Shown: positions 45,031 through 54,420, numbered from the stretch's first letter. The stretch is DNA of 64,000 bases from Pseudomonas fluorescens (GCF_004683905.1 NZ_CP038438.1:1984001-2048000), one strand, 5' to 3'. Numbers and translations are program-made. The notes: generated by a model from the letters alone, not told the origin.

Positions 45031-47418
45031 ATGTCGTTGCACCCCGTGCGCCCAAAGATTCTGGGTTTTATCAGCGAAGACGTCTCGGCCTGGCTGGTCG
45101 CGCTGCTGGTATTGCTCGCCGGCGGGATTCTCACGGGGCTGCTCGCCTGGGCCACCCTCAATCAGTTTCACCATCAACTGCGCCAACGCTTCCAGTTGCT
45201 GGCCAATGAGCGTTACAGCCGCATCGAAGAACGTTTCCAGGATCAGGAACAGCGTCTCGACGGCCTGCGCCGTTTCTTCGCCAACTCCGATTCGGTCTCA
45301 CGCAACGAATTCGACGGCTATGCCAAACCGCTTCTATTACGCACCCAGGCCTATTCCTATGCGCCGCGGGTCAGCCGTGCCGAACGCCCGGCGGTCGAAC
45401 AAGCCGTGCGTAACGAAGGCTTCAGTACCTTCACCTTTCGTGAACTGAACGCTGACGATCAGTTGCAGACCGCCGCTGATCGCCCCGAATACGTACCGGT
45501 GATCTACACCCAGAGCCTCAGTCGCTTGCCCACGCCGCTGGGTTACGACTTGCTGGCGCAACCGCTGCGCCGGGCGACGCTGGAACGCGCCGACCGCACC
45601 GGGCACATGGTGGTGTCGCAGCCATTGCATCTGGTGGGGATTGATCCGGCGTATGCCCGGGGCGTCTTGCTGATGGCGCCGGTCACTCGTGAAGGGGCGC
45701 CGAAAGGGCCGCCGCAAGGCTATGTGATGGCGGTGATCAGCATGCAGCAGTTGCTGGCCGACGGACTGCCGGAGGAGCACCAGGATTTCCTCAATGTACG
45801 CATTCTCGACCTGTCCACCGATGAACAGCATGAAGTGCTCTACGAGTCCGCCAACCAGGCCGGGGCCAGTGATCTGTCCGCCACACGTCTGTTGCGCATG
45901 GCCGACCATGACTATCAAGTGGATATGCAGCCCAGCGAAGCGTTTCTGCAGGCCAACCATTCGTCAATCAGCAGCCTGGTGGTGCTGGGGGCGCTGCTGA
46001 GTCTGTTGCTCAGCGCACTGCTTTACGTGCTGGTCAGTCAACGCCAGCGCGCCTTGCGCATGGTCGAACTGCGCACCCAGGAACTGCACGCCCGCGAGCA
46101 GGAATTGCGCGGCACCCACGGTCAGTTGCGTGGCGTGCTGAATGCCGCAACCCAGGTGGCAATCATCGCCACCGACCTGCGCGGGGTGATCAACACCTTC
46201 AACCCCGGCGCCGAACAGATGCTCGGCTACAGCAGCGCCGATGTGGTCGGGCACATGACCCTGGAAAACCTGCATCTGCCGCGAGAGCTGGCGGCGCGTT
46301 CGGCGGAGTTGAGTGCGCGTTACGGCAAGAGCATTCCGACCTGCCACGCGATGTTGGTCGAGGGCGGCGAGGTCGGCGGTCATGAGGCGCGCGAATGGAC
46401 GCTGGTGCGCAGCGACGGCAGTCATCTGCCGGTGAACATGCTCGCCACCCCGGTGCTCGATGAGCAGGGTTTGTGGGTCGGGCATCTGGCGATCTGCATC
46501 GACATCACCGAGCGCAAGCGCGTGCACGAAGCGCTGGCGGCGCGCGATGTATTGCTGAAAAAGCTCAGCGCGCACGTGCCCGGCGGCATCTATCAATTCA
46601 AGATGGAGTTCGACGGGCGCTTCAGCGTGATCTACGCCAGCGATGGCATCCGCGAGATCTACGAGCTGGAGCCGGACGTGTTGCTGCTCAATGCCGAGGC
46701 GATTTTCACCCGCATCCATCCACAAGACGTCTCGCGAGTGCGCAGCTCGATCCGTGCTTCGGCAGACAGCCTCAGCCCATGGCGCGAGGAATACCGTGTG
46801 CAGTTGCCCGAGCGCGGCCTGCGCTGGGTGCGCGGCGAGGCGACGCCGGAAGAGCTGCCGGGCGGCGGCGTGCTGTGGCACGGCTACATCTCGGACATTT
46901 CCGATTTGAAACGGGTGGAGGAGGAATTGCGGGCGCTATCGGTCACCGACTCGCTGACCGGTATCCACAACCGCCGCTACTTCCAGGAACGCCTGACTAC
47001 CGAAATGGCCCGGGTCGAGCGCGGCGGCGGTGAGCTGTCGGTGATCATGCTCGACATCGACCACTTCAAACGCATCAACGACCAGTACGGCCATGCCGTG
47101 GGCGACCGGGTGCTGCAAGCGGTGTGCGAGCGCATCGGCCATCGTTTACGGCGGACTGATGTGTTCTGTCGTCTCGGTGGTGAAGAGTTCATGGTGCTGT
47201 GCCCGGACATCGACGGCGAGCATGCGTACATGCTGGCGGTGGAGTTGTGGCAAGGCCTGCGCAGTGCGCCGGTGGATGTGGTCGGGGTGGTGACGGCCAG
47301 TTTCGGCATCGCCAGCTGGCGCCCGGGGGAAGGCGCGGATGCGCTGCTGCTGCGCGCGGATTCGGGGGTGTATGCGGCGAAGCAGGGCGGGCGCGATCGG
47401 GTCGAGCAGATGAGCTGA
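45031..47418 (+). CDS. membrane diguanylate cyclase (CHASE-PAS-PAS-GGDEF)
   Basis: 795 residues. First helix about 18-40; periplasmic CHASE-type sensor domain about 45-310 (YSYAPRVSRAER...); second helix about 314-338; PAS domains at about 365-500 and 510-630; GGDEF domain from about 640. The active-site motif is GGEEF (in CRLGGEEFMVLC) and the inhibitory RxxD (RRTD) lies five residues before it, so it should make c-di-GMP and be product-inhibited. There is no EAL domain. The signal sensed is unknown. Confidence 0.92.
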   Translation: MSLHPVRPKILGFISEDVSAWLVALLVLLAGGILTGLLAWATLNQFHHQLRQRFQLLANERYSRIEERFQDQEQRLDGLRRFFANSDSVSRNEFDGYAKPLLLRTQAYSYAPRVSRAERPAVEQAVRNEGFSTFTFRELNADDQLQTAADRPEYVPVIYTQSLSRLPTPLGYDLLAQPLRRATLERADRTGHMVVSQPLHLVGIDPAYARGVLLMAPVTREGAPKGPPQGYVMAVISMQQLLADGLPEEHQDFLNVRILDLSTDEQHEVLYESANQAGASDLSATRLLRMADHDYQVDMQPSEAFLQANHSSISSLVVLGALLSLLLSALLYVLVSQRQRALRMVELRTQELHAREQELRGTHGQLRGVLNAATQVAIIATDLRGVINTFNPGAEQMLGYSSADVVGHMTLENLHLPRELAARSAELSARYGKSIPTCHAMLVEGGEVGGHEAREWTLVRSDGSHLPVNMLATPVLDEQGLWVGHLAICIDITERKRVHEALAARDVLLKKLSAHVPGGIYQFKMEFDGRFSVIYASDGIREIYELEPDVLLLNAEAIFTRIHPQDVSRVRSSIRASADSLSPWREEYRVQLPERGLRWVRGEATPEELPGGGVLWHGYISDISDLKRVEEELRALSVTDSLTGIHNRRYFQERLTTEMARVERGGGELSVIMLDIDHFKRINDQYGHAVGDRVLQAVCERIGHRLRRTDVFCRLGGEEFMVLCPDIDGEHAYMLAVELWQGLRSAPVDVVGVVTASFGIASWRPGEGADALLLRADSGVYAAKQGGRDRVEQMS

Positions 47419-47436
47419 GCCTTGGCACGATCTACC

Positions 47437-47526
47437 TGTGGGAGCGGGCTTGCTCGCGAAAGCGGTGTGTCAGCCAGCAAAAATACTGACTGATCTGACG
47501 CCTTCGCGAGCAAGCCCGCTCCCACA
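47437..47526. repeat. REP pair between cyclase and dacB
   Basis: TGTGGGAG... arm first, TTCGCGAG... arm second, 42-base spacer (AGCGGTGTGTCAGCCAGC...). It lies between convergent genes, 17 bases from each stop, where it may act as a two-way transcript end; no other terminator is visible. Confidence 0.9.
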
Positions 47527-47543
47527 TGAGAGCGGCTGTGTTT

Positions 47544-49004
47544 TTACAGGGCCGAAGCCGTCTGCGGCAGGCGCGGCTGCTTGTACAGGTCCAGCAGCAC
47601 CTGATCCAGCACCGACGACGCGCCGAACGGGGCTTTGTCGTTGAGGATCGCCACCACCGCCCAGGTGTTGCCGTTGACGTCGCGGCTGAAGCCGGCGATG
47701 GCTCGCACGGTGTTCAGGGTGCCGGTCTTGACGTGGGCCTCGCCGCGCATCGCGGTGGTCTTCAGGCGTTTGCGCATGGTGCCGTCGGTGCCGGCAATCG
47801 GCAGCGAGCTGATGTACTCGGCGGCGTACGGGCTGTGCCAGGCGGCTTGCAGCATGTTGGCCATCTCGCGGGCGCTGACGCGTTCGGCGCGCGACAGCCC
47901 GGAACCGTTCTCCATCACCAGGTGCGGCGCGGTGATGCCTTTCTTCGCCAGCCACTGGCGGACTACGCGTTGTGCGGCCTTGGCGTCGTCACCGTCGGCT
48001 TCGTTGCGGTACTTCTGGCCAAGGCTAAGGAACAGCTGCTGGGCCATGGTGTTGTTACTGTATTTGTTGATGTCGCGGATGATTTCCGCCAGATCCGGCG
48101 AGTAGGCGCGGGCCAGCAGCTTGGCGCTGCTCGGGGTCGCGGCGAGGCGATCCTTGCCCTGGATGCTGCCGCCCAGTTCCTTCCAGATCGCACGCACGGC
48201 ACCGGCGGTGTAGGTTGCGTGGTCGAGCAGCGACAGATAAGTCTGTGAGCTGCAGCCTTCGCCCAATTGACCGGCGACGGTCACGGTCACGCTGCCGTCA
48301 GCCTGGGTTACCGGGTTGTAGCGCACGCCACCGGTGCACTGCTTGGAGTTGAGCGCCTTGACCGTGTTTTCGATGCGCACGCTGGCAATCGGCGGCTCCA
48401 CCGAGATCAGCACCCGGCCCCCGTCATTGCGCGCGACGAAGCGCAGGGCCTTGAGGTTGACCAGCAGCGAGTCGGGTTTGACCAGGAACGGCTTGTTCTC
48501 GTCATTGCCGTCGTCGTTGAACTCGGGCAGTTGCGGCTGGATGAAGAAGCTGCGGTCGAGGATCAGATCGCCGGTGACCTGGGTCACGCCGTTGGCGCGC
48601 AGGTCGCGCATCAACAGCCAGAGTTTTTCCATGTTCAGCTTCGGATCGCCGCCACCCTTGAGGTACAGGTTGCCGTTGAGAATGCCGCCACTGAGGTCGC
48701 CGTCGGTGTAGAACTCGGTTTTCCACTGATGGTTGGGGCCGAGCATTTCCAGCGAGGCGTAGGTGGTGACCAGTTTCATGGTCGAGGCCGGGTTGACCGA
48801 GACGTCGGCGTTGTAAACGGTCGGATTGCCCGGGCCGTCGAGCGGGATCATTACCAGCGACAGCGCGGTCGGCTGCAGCTTGCTGGCCTTGAGGGCTTTT
48901 TCAACGTTAGGGGTGAGGGCGGTATTGATAGTGGCCGCAGAAACCGGCAGGGCCAGAGGCAGAAGAAGGCCGGCAAGAAACAGAGGACGCAACGATTTGA
49001 TCAT
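47544..49004 (-). CDS. dacB: D-Ala-D-Ala carboxypeptidase/endopeptidase (PBP4 type)
   Basis: 486 residues, start MIKSLRPLFLAGLL with a signal peptide to about residue 24 (...VSAA). Periplasmic class C penicillin-binding protein. The active-site motifs are STMK (about residues 74-77), SNN (about 315-317) and KTG (about 428-430). It cleaves D-Ala-D-Ala ends and cross-bridges of peptidoglycan. The extra domains between STMK and SNN are typical of the PBP4 class. An in-frame ATG at 49097 would add a poor N-terminus and is rejected. Confidence 0.94.
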   Translation of the reverse strand: MIKSLRPLFLAGLLLPLALPVSAATINTALTPNVEKALKASKLQPTALSLVMIPLDGPGNPTVYNADVSVNPASTMKLVTTYASLEMLGPNHQWKTEFYTDGDLSGGILNGNLYLKGGGDPKLNMEKLWLLMRDLRANGVTQVTGDLILDRSFFIQPQLPEFNDDGNDENKPFLVKPDSLLVNLKALRFVARNDGGRVLISVEPPIASVRIENTVKALNSKQCTGGVRYNPVTQADGSVTVTVAGQLGEGCSSQTYLSLLDHATYTAGAVRAIWKELGGSIQGKDRLAATPSSAKLLARAYSPDLAEIIRDINKYSNNTMAQQLFLSLGQKYRNEADGDDAKAAQRVVRQWLAKKGITAPHLVMENGSGLSRAERVSAREMANMLQAAWHSPYAAEYISSLPIAGTDGTMRKRLKTTAMRGEAHVKTGTLNTVRAIAGFSRDVNGNTWAVVAILNDKAPFGASSVLDQVLLDLYKQPRLPQTASAL

Positions 49005-49239
49005 ATGAAATAAAACCCTGCAGAAGAGGGGAAAAATAACGAGGGCATGGATGAAAAAGCCCTCAGTGGTCATGAAAGTGTCGGCATTATGCCCCAAGGT
49101 GTAACAGCTTGTGCCTTGCCCGGGGCGGCCATTTGGTTATTTTTTTTACAGGCGGTCGGCCACCGTACCCAGAGAGTCGGGCAATTGACCGCTTAAACTG
49201 GTAAAGTGCCGGCCGTTATTACTTAAGAGGATTGTTCCA

Positions 49240-49584
49240 ATGGCGACTAACCGTTCCCAGCGTCTGCGCAAAAAACTGTGCGTTGATGAATTCCAAGAGC
49301 TGGGTTTCGAACTGAACCTGGACTTCAAAGAAGACTTGTCCGAAGAAGCCATTGACGCTTTCCTCGAAGCATTCATCAAAGAAGCCATGGAAGCCAACGG
49401 TCTGGGTTATGTTGGCGGCGATGACTTCGGTCTGGTTTGCCTGCAGAAGCGTGGCTCGGTCAACGAAGAGCAGCGCGCTGCCGTTGAAGCCTGGCTGAAA
49501 AACCGTAGCGAACTGACCAGCATGACCGTCAGCCCGCTGCTGGACGTCTGGTATCCGGAAAAGCCGATCAACGCGGCTAAGTGA
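49240..49584 (+). CDS. yggL: YggL family 50S-binding protein
   Basis: 114 residues, acidic, DUF469 family. QRLRKKLCVDEFQELGF and the C-terminal LTSMTVSPLLDVWYP match the family. It associates with the large ribosomal subunit; its exact role is unclear. It has its own short promoter region and a strong terminator. Confidence 0.92.
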   Translation: MATNRSQRLRKKLCVDEFQELGFELNLDFKEDLSEEAIDAFLEAFIKEAMEANGLGYVGGDDFGLVCLQKRGSVNEEQRAAVEAWLKNRSELTSMTVSPLLDVWYPEKPINAAK

Positions 49585-49589
49585 TACTG

Positions 49590-49623
49590 AAAAAAACGGC
49601 GACCTGAGGGTCGCCGTTTTTTT
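49590..49623. terminator. bidirectional terminator between yggL and benE
   Basis: CGGCGACC and GGTCGCCG flanked by six A and seven T residues. It serves yggL on the plus strand and the convergent transporter on the minus strand; it overlaps the transporter stop codon. Confidence 0.92.
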
Positions 49624-50818
49624 ATGCCTGGGCTTTACGCCAATTCAAAATCAGTAACGTCAAAACCCCCGCGACAATCCCCCAGAACGCCGAGCCGATG
49701 GAAAACAGCGTCAACCCCGACGCCGTGACCATAAAGGTGATCAGCGCCGCCTCGCGTTCCTTCACTTCGGTCATGGCAATGCTCAGGCCGTTGATGATCG
49801 AACCGAACAGCGCCAGCGCGGCAATCGACAGCACCAGTTCTTTTGGCAACGCGGCAAACAGCGCCGCCAACGTAGCGCCGAATACGCCGGCAATCCCGTA
49901 AAAAATCCCGCACCAGACGGCGGCGGTGTAGCGTTTGTTGCGATCCTCATGGGCGTGCGGCCCGGTACAGATCGCCGCGCTGATCGCCGCGAGGTTGATG
50001 CCGTGGGAGCCGAATGGCGCCAGCAACAGCGAGGCGATTCCGGTGCTGGTGATCAGTGGGGAGGCGGGCACGTTGTAGCCGTCGGCGCGCAGTACGGCGA
50101 TGCCGGGCATGTTCTGCGAAGTCATCGCCACCACGAACAACGGAATGCCGATGCTGATGGTCGCGGCCAGCGAGAAGTGCGGGGTGGTCCAGACTGGCGT
50201 CGCCAGTTCCAGATGGAAACCGCTGAAATCCAGCAGACCCATGAAACCTGACAGCGCAGTGCCGATCAGTAGCGCAGCCAGTACCGCGTAACGCGGTGAC
50301 AGGCGTTTGACCAGCAGATAAGTGAAGAACATCCCCAGCACCAGCCCGGTGCGGTGTTGCGCGGCGACGAAGATTTCGCTGCCGATCTTGAACAGAATCC
50401 CCGCCAGCAACGCTGCCGCCAGCGACGCCGGGATCTTCTTCACCAAGCGTTCGAAGCTGCCGGTCAGCCCGCAAATCGTCACCAGCACCGCGCAGGTGAT
50501 GTAGGCGCCAATCGCCTCGCCGTAGCTGACGCCACCGAGGCTGGTGATCAACAACGCCGCGCCGGGCGTCGACCAGGCGATGGTGATTGGCGTGCGATAG
50601 CGCAGCGACAGGCCGATCGAGCACACCGCCATGCCAATCGAGATCGCCCAGATCCACGAGGAAATCTGCCCGCTGCTCAGGCCCGCCGCTTGCCCGGCCT
50701 GGAACATCAGCACCAGCGAACTGGTGTAGCCGGTCATCATTGCGATAAAACCGGCGACGATCGCCGAGGGCGAAGTGTCGGCGAGAGGGCGCAGGCGGGT
50801 GTAAGTGGCGTCGTTCAT
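49622..50818 (-). CDS. BenE-family (benzoate/H+ symporter-like) transporter
   Basis: 398 residues with about eleven hydrophobic helices, inner membrane. The start MNDATYTRLRPLADTSPSAIVAGF precedes the conserved FIAMMTGYTSSLVLMFQAG. The family is named for benzoate uptake, but its fold is shared with nucleobase transporters. The location beside a GntR regulator and the guanine deaminase/xanthine dehydrogenase genes makes a purine-related substrate at least as likely as benzoate; inference. An upstream in-frame ATG would read through the REP pair. Confidence 0.85.
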   Translation of the reverse strand: MNDATYTRLRPLADTSPSAIVAGFIAMMTGYTSSLVLMFQAGQAAGLSSGQISSWIWAISIGMAVCSIGLSLRYRTPITIAWSTPGAALLITSLGGVSYGEAIGAYITCAVLVTICGLTGSFERLVKKIPASLAAALLAGILFKIGSEIFVAAQHRTGLVLGMFFTYLLVKRLSPRYAVLAALLIGTALSGFMGLLDFSGFHLELATPVWTTPHFSLAATISIGIPLFVVAMTSQNMPGIAVLRADGYNVPASPLITSTGIASLLLAPFGSHGINLAAISAAICTGPHAHEDRNKRYTAAVWCGIFYGIAGVFGATLAALFAALPKELVLSIAALALFGSIINGLSIAMTEVKEREAALITFMVTASGLTLFSIGSAFWGIVAGVLTLLILNWRKAQA

Positions 50819-50871
50819 GACGGCGGTGTTCCTTATACAGATGAAGATCCCCGCAATTACCCATGAATCCA

Positions 50872-50961
50872 TGTGGGAGCGGGCTTGCTCGCGAAAGCGC
50901 TGGGCCAGTAAAGGCAGATGTCGCCTGACACGCCGCCTTCGCGAGCAAGCCCGCTCCCACA
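50872..50961. repeat. REP pair upstream of benE
   Basis: TGTGGGAG... then TTCGCGAG... arms with a 42-base spacer. It lies between the transporter start (minus) and the GntR gene (plus), which is unusual because REP pairs mostly lie downstream of genes. Confidence 0.9.
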
Positions 50962-51075
50962 GGGGGATTTTTGTTCTGGCAGCGGATTCTGCGATCAAGC
51001 CTAAACTCAATCGTAACGGATCGTTGCAATACAGCCGTGGTCACAAACAGCCGTACAGTCGTGTTGCCACCATCC

Positions 51076-51087
51076 ATTGTGTACAAT
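51076..51087. promoter_or_regulatory. possible GntR operator ATTGT-GT-ACAAT
   Basis: A dyad ATTGT/ACAAT with a two-base centre, 93 bases upstream of the GntR start and in the region shared with the divergent transporter. FCD-type GntR proteins often bind this kind of dyad. It is the best candidate for the site of the adjacent regulator. Confidence 0.5.
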
Positions 51088-51179
51088 CGCGCTGTTTTTT
51101 ACGCGATACTTGCCAGCGACCTACTGTGCCGTATTACAGTCACGGTCTATTCGCCGCAGTTCTCCCGACTCGAGTGCCC

Positions 51180-51944
51180 ATGAACGAACAGTTGCAACCC
51201 CTCAAGAAACAACCGCGAGCAGGCAAAGCCGGCCGCAGCGGAACCCAGGACGATATTGTCTACGCGCATATCTTCGAGGCCATCCTCGAACAGCGTCTGG
51301 CGCCCGGCACAAAATTGAGCGAAGAAGCGCTGGGGGAAATCTTCGGGGTCAGCCGCACCATCATTCGCCGCGCGCTGTCGCGTCTGGCCCATGAAGGCGT
51401 GGTGCTGTTGCGGCCGAACCGTGGCGCGGTCGTCGCCAGCCCGAGCGTTGAAGAAGCGCGTCAGGTGTTCATGGCCCGCCGTCTGGTGGAGCGCGCGATC
51501 ACCGAACTGGCCGTGCAGCACGCCACCGCCGAGCAGATCGCCGAACTGCGTCAGATGGTCAACGACGAGCGCGACAGTTTCTCCCGTGGCGATCGCGGCG
51601 CCGGTATCCGTCTGTCGGGCGAATTCCATCTGAAACTGGCCGAAGCGGCGAAGAACGCGCCACTGATCAGCTTCCAGCGCAGTCTGGTCTCGCAGACCTC
51701 GCTGATCATCGCCCAGTATGAAAGCGGCAATCGCTCGCATTGCTCCTACGACGAGCACACCCAGTTGATCGACGCCATCGAAGCGCGCAACGGTGAGCTG
51801 GCGGTGGACCTGATGATGCATCACATGGATCACATCGACAGCAAGCTCAACCTCGATGAGGAGAGTGCGTCGGATGATTTGCATGCGGTGTTCTCGCATT
51901 TGTTGCAGACCAAGAAGCCTGGGCGCCCTTCGGCGAAACTCTGA
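51180..51944 (+). CDS. GntR-family (FCD) regulator
   Basis: 254 residues, start MNEQLQPLKKQPRAGK with a basic N-terminal tail. Winged helix at about 25-85 (IFEAILEQRLAPGTKLSEEAL, GVSRTIIRRALSRLAHEGVV) and FCD domain at about 95-235 with conserved acidic and His residues (SGEFHLKLAEAAKN; MMHHMDHIDSKL) that usually bind a metal and a carboxylate ligand. It is divergent from the BenE-type transporter and upstream of the convergent guaD; it may control either. Ligand unknown. Confidence 0.86.
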   Translation: MNEQLQPLKKQPRAGKAGRSGTQDDIVYAHIFEAILEQRLAPGTKLSEEALGEIFGVSRTIIRRALSRLAHEGVVLLRPNRGAVVASPSVEEARQVFMARRLVERAITELAVQHATAEQIAELRQMVNDERDSFSRGDRGAGIRLSGEFHLKLAEAAKNAPLISFQRSLVSQTSLIIAQYESGNRSHCSYDEHTQLIDAIEARNGELAVDLMMHHMDHIDSKLNLDEESASDDLHAVFSHLLQTKKPGRPSAKL

Positions 51945-51963
51945 CTGATACCGAGTCGCGGCC

Positions 51964-52056
51964 TTCGCGAGCAAGCCCGCTCCCACATTGGATCTTCAGT
52001 GAATATAAAATTTGGCATCGACTGAGATCCCCTGTGGGAGCGGGCTTGCTCGCGAA
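51964..52056. repeat. REP pair between GntR gene and guaD
   Basis: TTCGCGAG... arm first and TGTGGGAG... arm second with a 45-base AT-rich spacer (GAATATAAAATTTGGCATCG). It starts 20 bases after the GntR stop. Confidence 0.9.
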
Positions 52057-52076
52057 TACGGTCAGACAGGCAACAA

Positions 52077-52112
52077 AAATCCCCCGGGGCTAACACCACC
52101 GGGGGATTTTTT
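52077..52112. terminator. bidirectional terminator between GntR gene and guaD
   Basis: AATCCCCCGG and CCGGGGGATT with a twelve-base loop and a T6 tract on the plus side; A residues on the other side allow use by guaD as well. Confidence 0.85.
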
Positions 52113-52127
52113 ATGCCTCGGGAAAAC

Positions 52128-53432
52128 TCAGCGCTGATGCACCAAAGCCCCCGCCGCATACGTCTGCTGCACCGTGCGGTCATCGCCCAACGTCATCAGC
52201 ACAAACAACGTTTCGGCAATGTTGTTAGCCTGTTTCAGGCGATAGCTGAGCAGTGGCGTGGCGTTGTAATCCAGCACCAGGAAGTCGGCGTCTGAACCCG
52301 GTTGCAGGTTGCCGATCTTGTCTTCCAGACGCAGTGCCCGCGCACCGCCCAGCGTCGCCAGATACAGCGACTTGAACGGACTCAGCCGCGCGCCTTGCAA
52401 CTGCATGACTTTGTAGGCTTCGTTCAGGGTTTGCAGCAGCGAGAAACTGGTGCCGCCGCCGACGTCAGTGCCGAGACCGACGTTGAGCTTGTGCTTCTCG
52501 GCCATCGGCAGATTGAACAAACCACTGCCGAGGAAGAAGTTCGAGGTCGGGCAGAACGAGATCGCCGAGCCGGTTTCCGCCAGTCGCGCACATTCGTCGT
52601 CGCACAGGTGCACGCCGTGGGCGAACACCGAGCGTTCGCCGAGCAGCTTGTAGTGATCGTAAACGTCGAGGTAACCCTTGCGCTCCGGGAACAGTTCCTT
52701 GACCCACTCGATTTCCTTGAGGTTTTCGCTGATGTGGGTCTGCATGTACAGATCCGGATATTCGGTCAACAGTTGGCCGGCGAGGGTCAGTTGCTCCGGG
52801 GTGCTGGTAGGAGCGAAACGCGGGGTGACCGCGTAGTGCAGGCGGCCCTTGCCGTGCCAGCGTTCGATCAGCGCCTTGCTCTCGACGTAGCTCGATTCGG
52901 CGGTGTCGGTCAGATAGTCCGGCGCGTTGCGGTCCATCATCACCTTGCCGGCGATCATCCGCAGGTCGAGCTTCTCGGCGGCCTCGAAGAACGAGTTCAC
53001 CGATTGCGGGTGCACGCTGCCGAATACCAGCGCGGTGGTGGTGCCGTTGCGCAGCAGCTCCTTGATGAAGATATCGGCCACGTCGTCGGCGTGGGCCTTG
53101 TCACCGAACTGGCTTTCGCACGGGAAGGTGTAGGTGTTGAGCCAGTCCAGCAGTTGCTCGCCGTAGGCCCCGACCATGCCGGTTTGCGGCAGGTGGATGT
53201 GGGTGTCGATGAAGCCCGGGGTGATCAGCGCGTCCTGATAGTGGGTGATCTCGATGTCCGCCGGCAGGGTCGGCAGCAGTTCGCTGGCGTGGCCGAGGGC
53301 GCTGATCTTGCCGCCATCGACCACCAGCAGGCCGTCCTCGAAATATTCGTAGGAGGCTTCGATCCCGACTTCGGCGGGGTCGGAGATGCTGTGCAGGATG
53401 GCGGCGCGGTAGGCTTTGCGAGTCAGAGGCAT
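52128..53432 (-). CDS. guaD: guanine deaminase
   Basis: 434 residues, amidohydrolase family, cytoplasmic. It turns guanine into xanthine, which xanthine dehydrogenase next to it oxidises to urate. Zinc ligands: DTHIHLPQTG (about residues 76-85), HISENLKEIEW, HGVHLCDDE and GTDVGGG. It ends the xdhA-xdhB-xdhC-guaD series, 13 bases after xdhC, and so belongs to one purine breakdown unit. Confidence 0.94.
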   Translation of the reverse strand: MPLTRKAYRAAILHSISDPAEVGIEASYEYFEDGLLVVDGGKISALGHASELLPTLPADIEITHYQDALITPGFIDTHIHLPQTGMVGAYGEQLLDWLNTYTFPCESQFGDKAHADDVADIFIKELLRNGTTTALVFGSVHPQSVNSFFEAAEKLDLRMIAGKVMMDRNAPDYLTDTAESSYVESKALIERWHGKGRLHYAVTPRFAPTSTPEQLTLAGQLLTEYPDLYMQTHISENLKEIEWVKELFPERKGYLDVYDHYKLLGERSVFAHGVHLCDDECARLAETGSAISFCPTSNFFLGSGLFNLPMAEKHKLNVGLGTDVGGGTSFSLLQTLNEAYKVMQLQGARLSPFKSLYLATLGGARALRLEDKIGNLQPGSDADFLVLDYNATPLLSYRLKQANNIAETLFVLMTLGDDRTVQQTYAAGALVHQR

Positions 53433-53445
53433 GAGGGTTCTCTAA

Positions 53446-54303
53446 TCAGTTTGAGGCTTTGAGTTTGGCGGCCTGACTGCGCCGCGAAACCGGCAGCAGT
53501 CTGGCAATCGGTTCGGCGCTGGCGCTGTGCTGGCCGAAATTGGCGTTATAGGTGGCGATGATTTCGCCGGCGATGGAGATGGCGATTTCCACAGGCAGTT
53601 TGCCTTTGACGTCGCCAATGCCCATCGGGCAGCGCATGCGTTGCACGACGCCGCTGTCGAAACCGCGATCACGCAGGCGATGTTCGAACTTGGCCCGTTT
53701 GGTCTTCGAACCGATCAGGCCGAAGTAGGCGAAGTCGTTGCGCTTGAGGATCGCGGCAGTGAGTTCCAGGTCGAGCTGATGGTTGTGGGTCATGACGATG
53801 CAGTAGCTGCCGGCGGGCAGGTCGTCGATTTCATCCACAGGCTCTTCGGCGACGATTTTACGCACGCCGTGGGGGATCTGTTCGGGGAATTCCTCTTCCC
53901 GCGAATCGATCCAGCGCACCCGGCACGGCAGGCTGGCGAGCAACGGTACCAGCGCGCGGCCGACATGCCCGGCGCCGAACACAGCGATCTGCGCCTGCAC
54001 CTGGCCCATCGGTTCGAAGAGCAACACGGTGGCGCCACCGCAGCACTGGCCGAGGCTGGCGCCGAGGCTGAAGCGCTCCAGATGGGTGTCCTGCTTGCCG
54101 CTGGCGAGCATCTCGCGGGCGATCTGCATGGCTTTGTATTCCAGATGCCCGCCACCGATGGTGTCGAAGGTCTGTTTCGCGCTGACGACCATCTTCGAGC
54201 CGGCGTTGCGCGGGGTCGAGCCGAGTTCTTCAATGATCGTCACCAGAACACAGGGTTCGCCCTGGTTCTGCAGGTCGGCGAGGGCGTCGATCCAGTTGTA
54301 CAT
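53446..54303 (-). CDS. xdhC: xanthine dehydrogenase accessory protein XdhC
   Basis: 285 residues. It binds molybdenum cofactor, helps add its terminal sulfur and inserts it into XdhB. The N-terminal segment VLVTIIEELGSTPRNAGSK is the XdhC signature and a Rossmann-like domain follows (AVFGAGHVGRALVPLLASL). FGLIGSKTKRAKFEHRL is the second family block. It lies 117 bases after xdhB, the gap being filled by a mixed REP pair. Confidence 0.93.
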   Translation of the reverse strand: MYNWIDALADLQNQGEPCVLVTIIEELGSTPRNAGSKMVVSAKQTFDTIGGGHLEYKAMQIAREMLASGKQDTHLERFSLGASLGQCCGGATVLLFEPMGQVQAQIAVFGAGHVGRALVPLLASLPCRVRWIDSREEEFPEQIPHGVRKIVAEEPVDEIDDLPAGSYCIVMTHNHQLDLELTAAILKRNDFAYFGLIGSKTKRAKFEHRLRDRGFDSGVVQRMRCPMGIGDVKGKLPVEIAISIAGEIIATYNANFGQHSASAEPIARLLPVSRRSQAAKLKASN

Positions 54304-54340
54304 AGTTCACCCCTACAACATCGTTGTCTGTTCGGGCCTA

Positions 54341-54405
54341 TTCGCGAGCAAGCTCGCTCCCACATTTGGAATGCGTTCCCCTGTAGGAGTGAGCCTGCTC
54401 GCGAT
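54341..54405. repeat. mixed REP pair between xdhB and xdhC
   Basis: The left arm is of the GCGGGCTTGC subfamily (with one change, AGCTCGCTCC) and the right arm of the TAGGAGTGAGCC subfamily. The spacer is only 18 bases. All other pairs in the window join two arms of the same subfamily, so this one arose by recombination or arm loss. Confidence 0.8.
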
Positions 54406-54420
54406 AGCCGCACCTCGGTC

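Noticed and set aside
49622..50818. firm assignment of the transporter as benzoate-specific BenE
   Set aside because: No benzoate degradation genes are present in the window and the neighbours are purine genes, so only the family name is kept.
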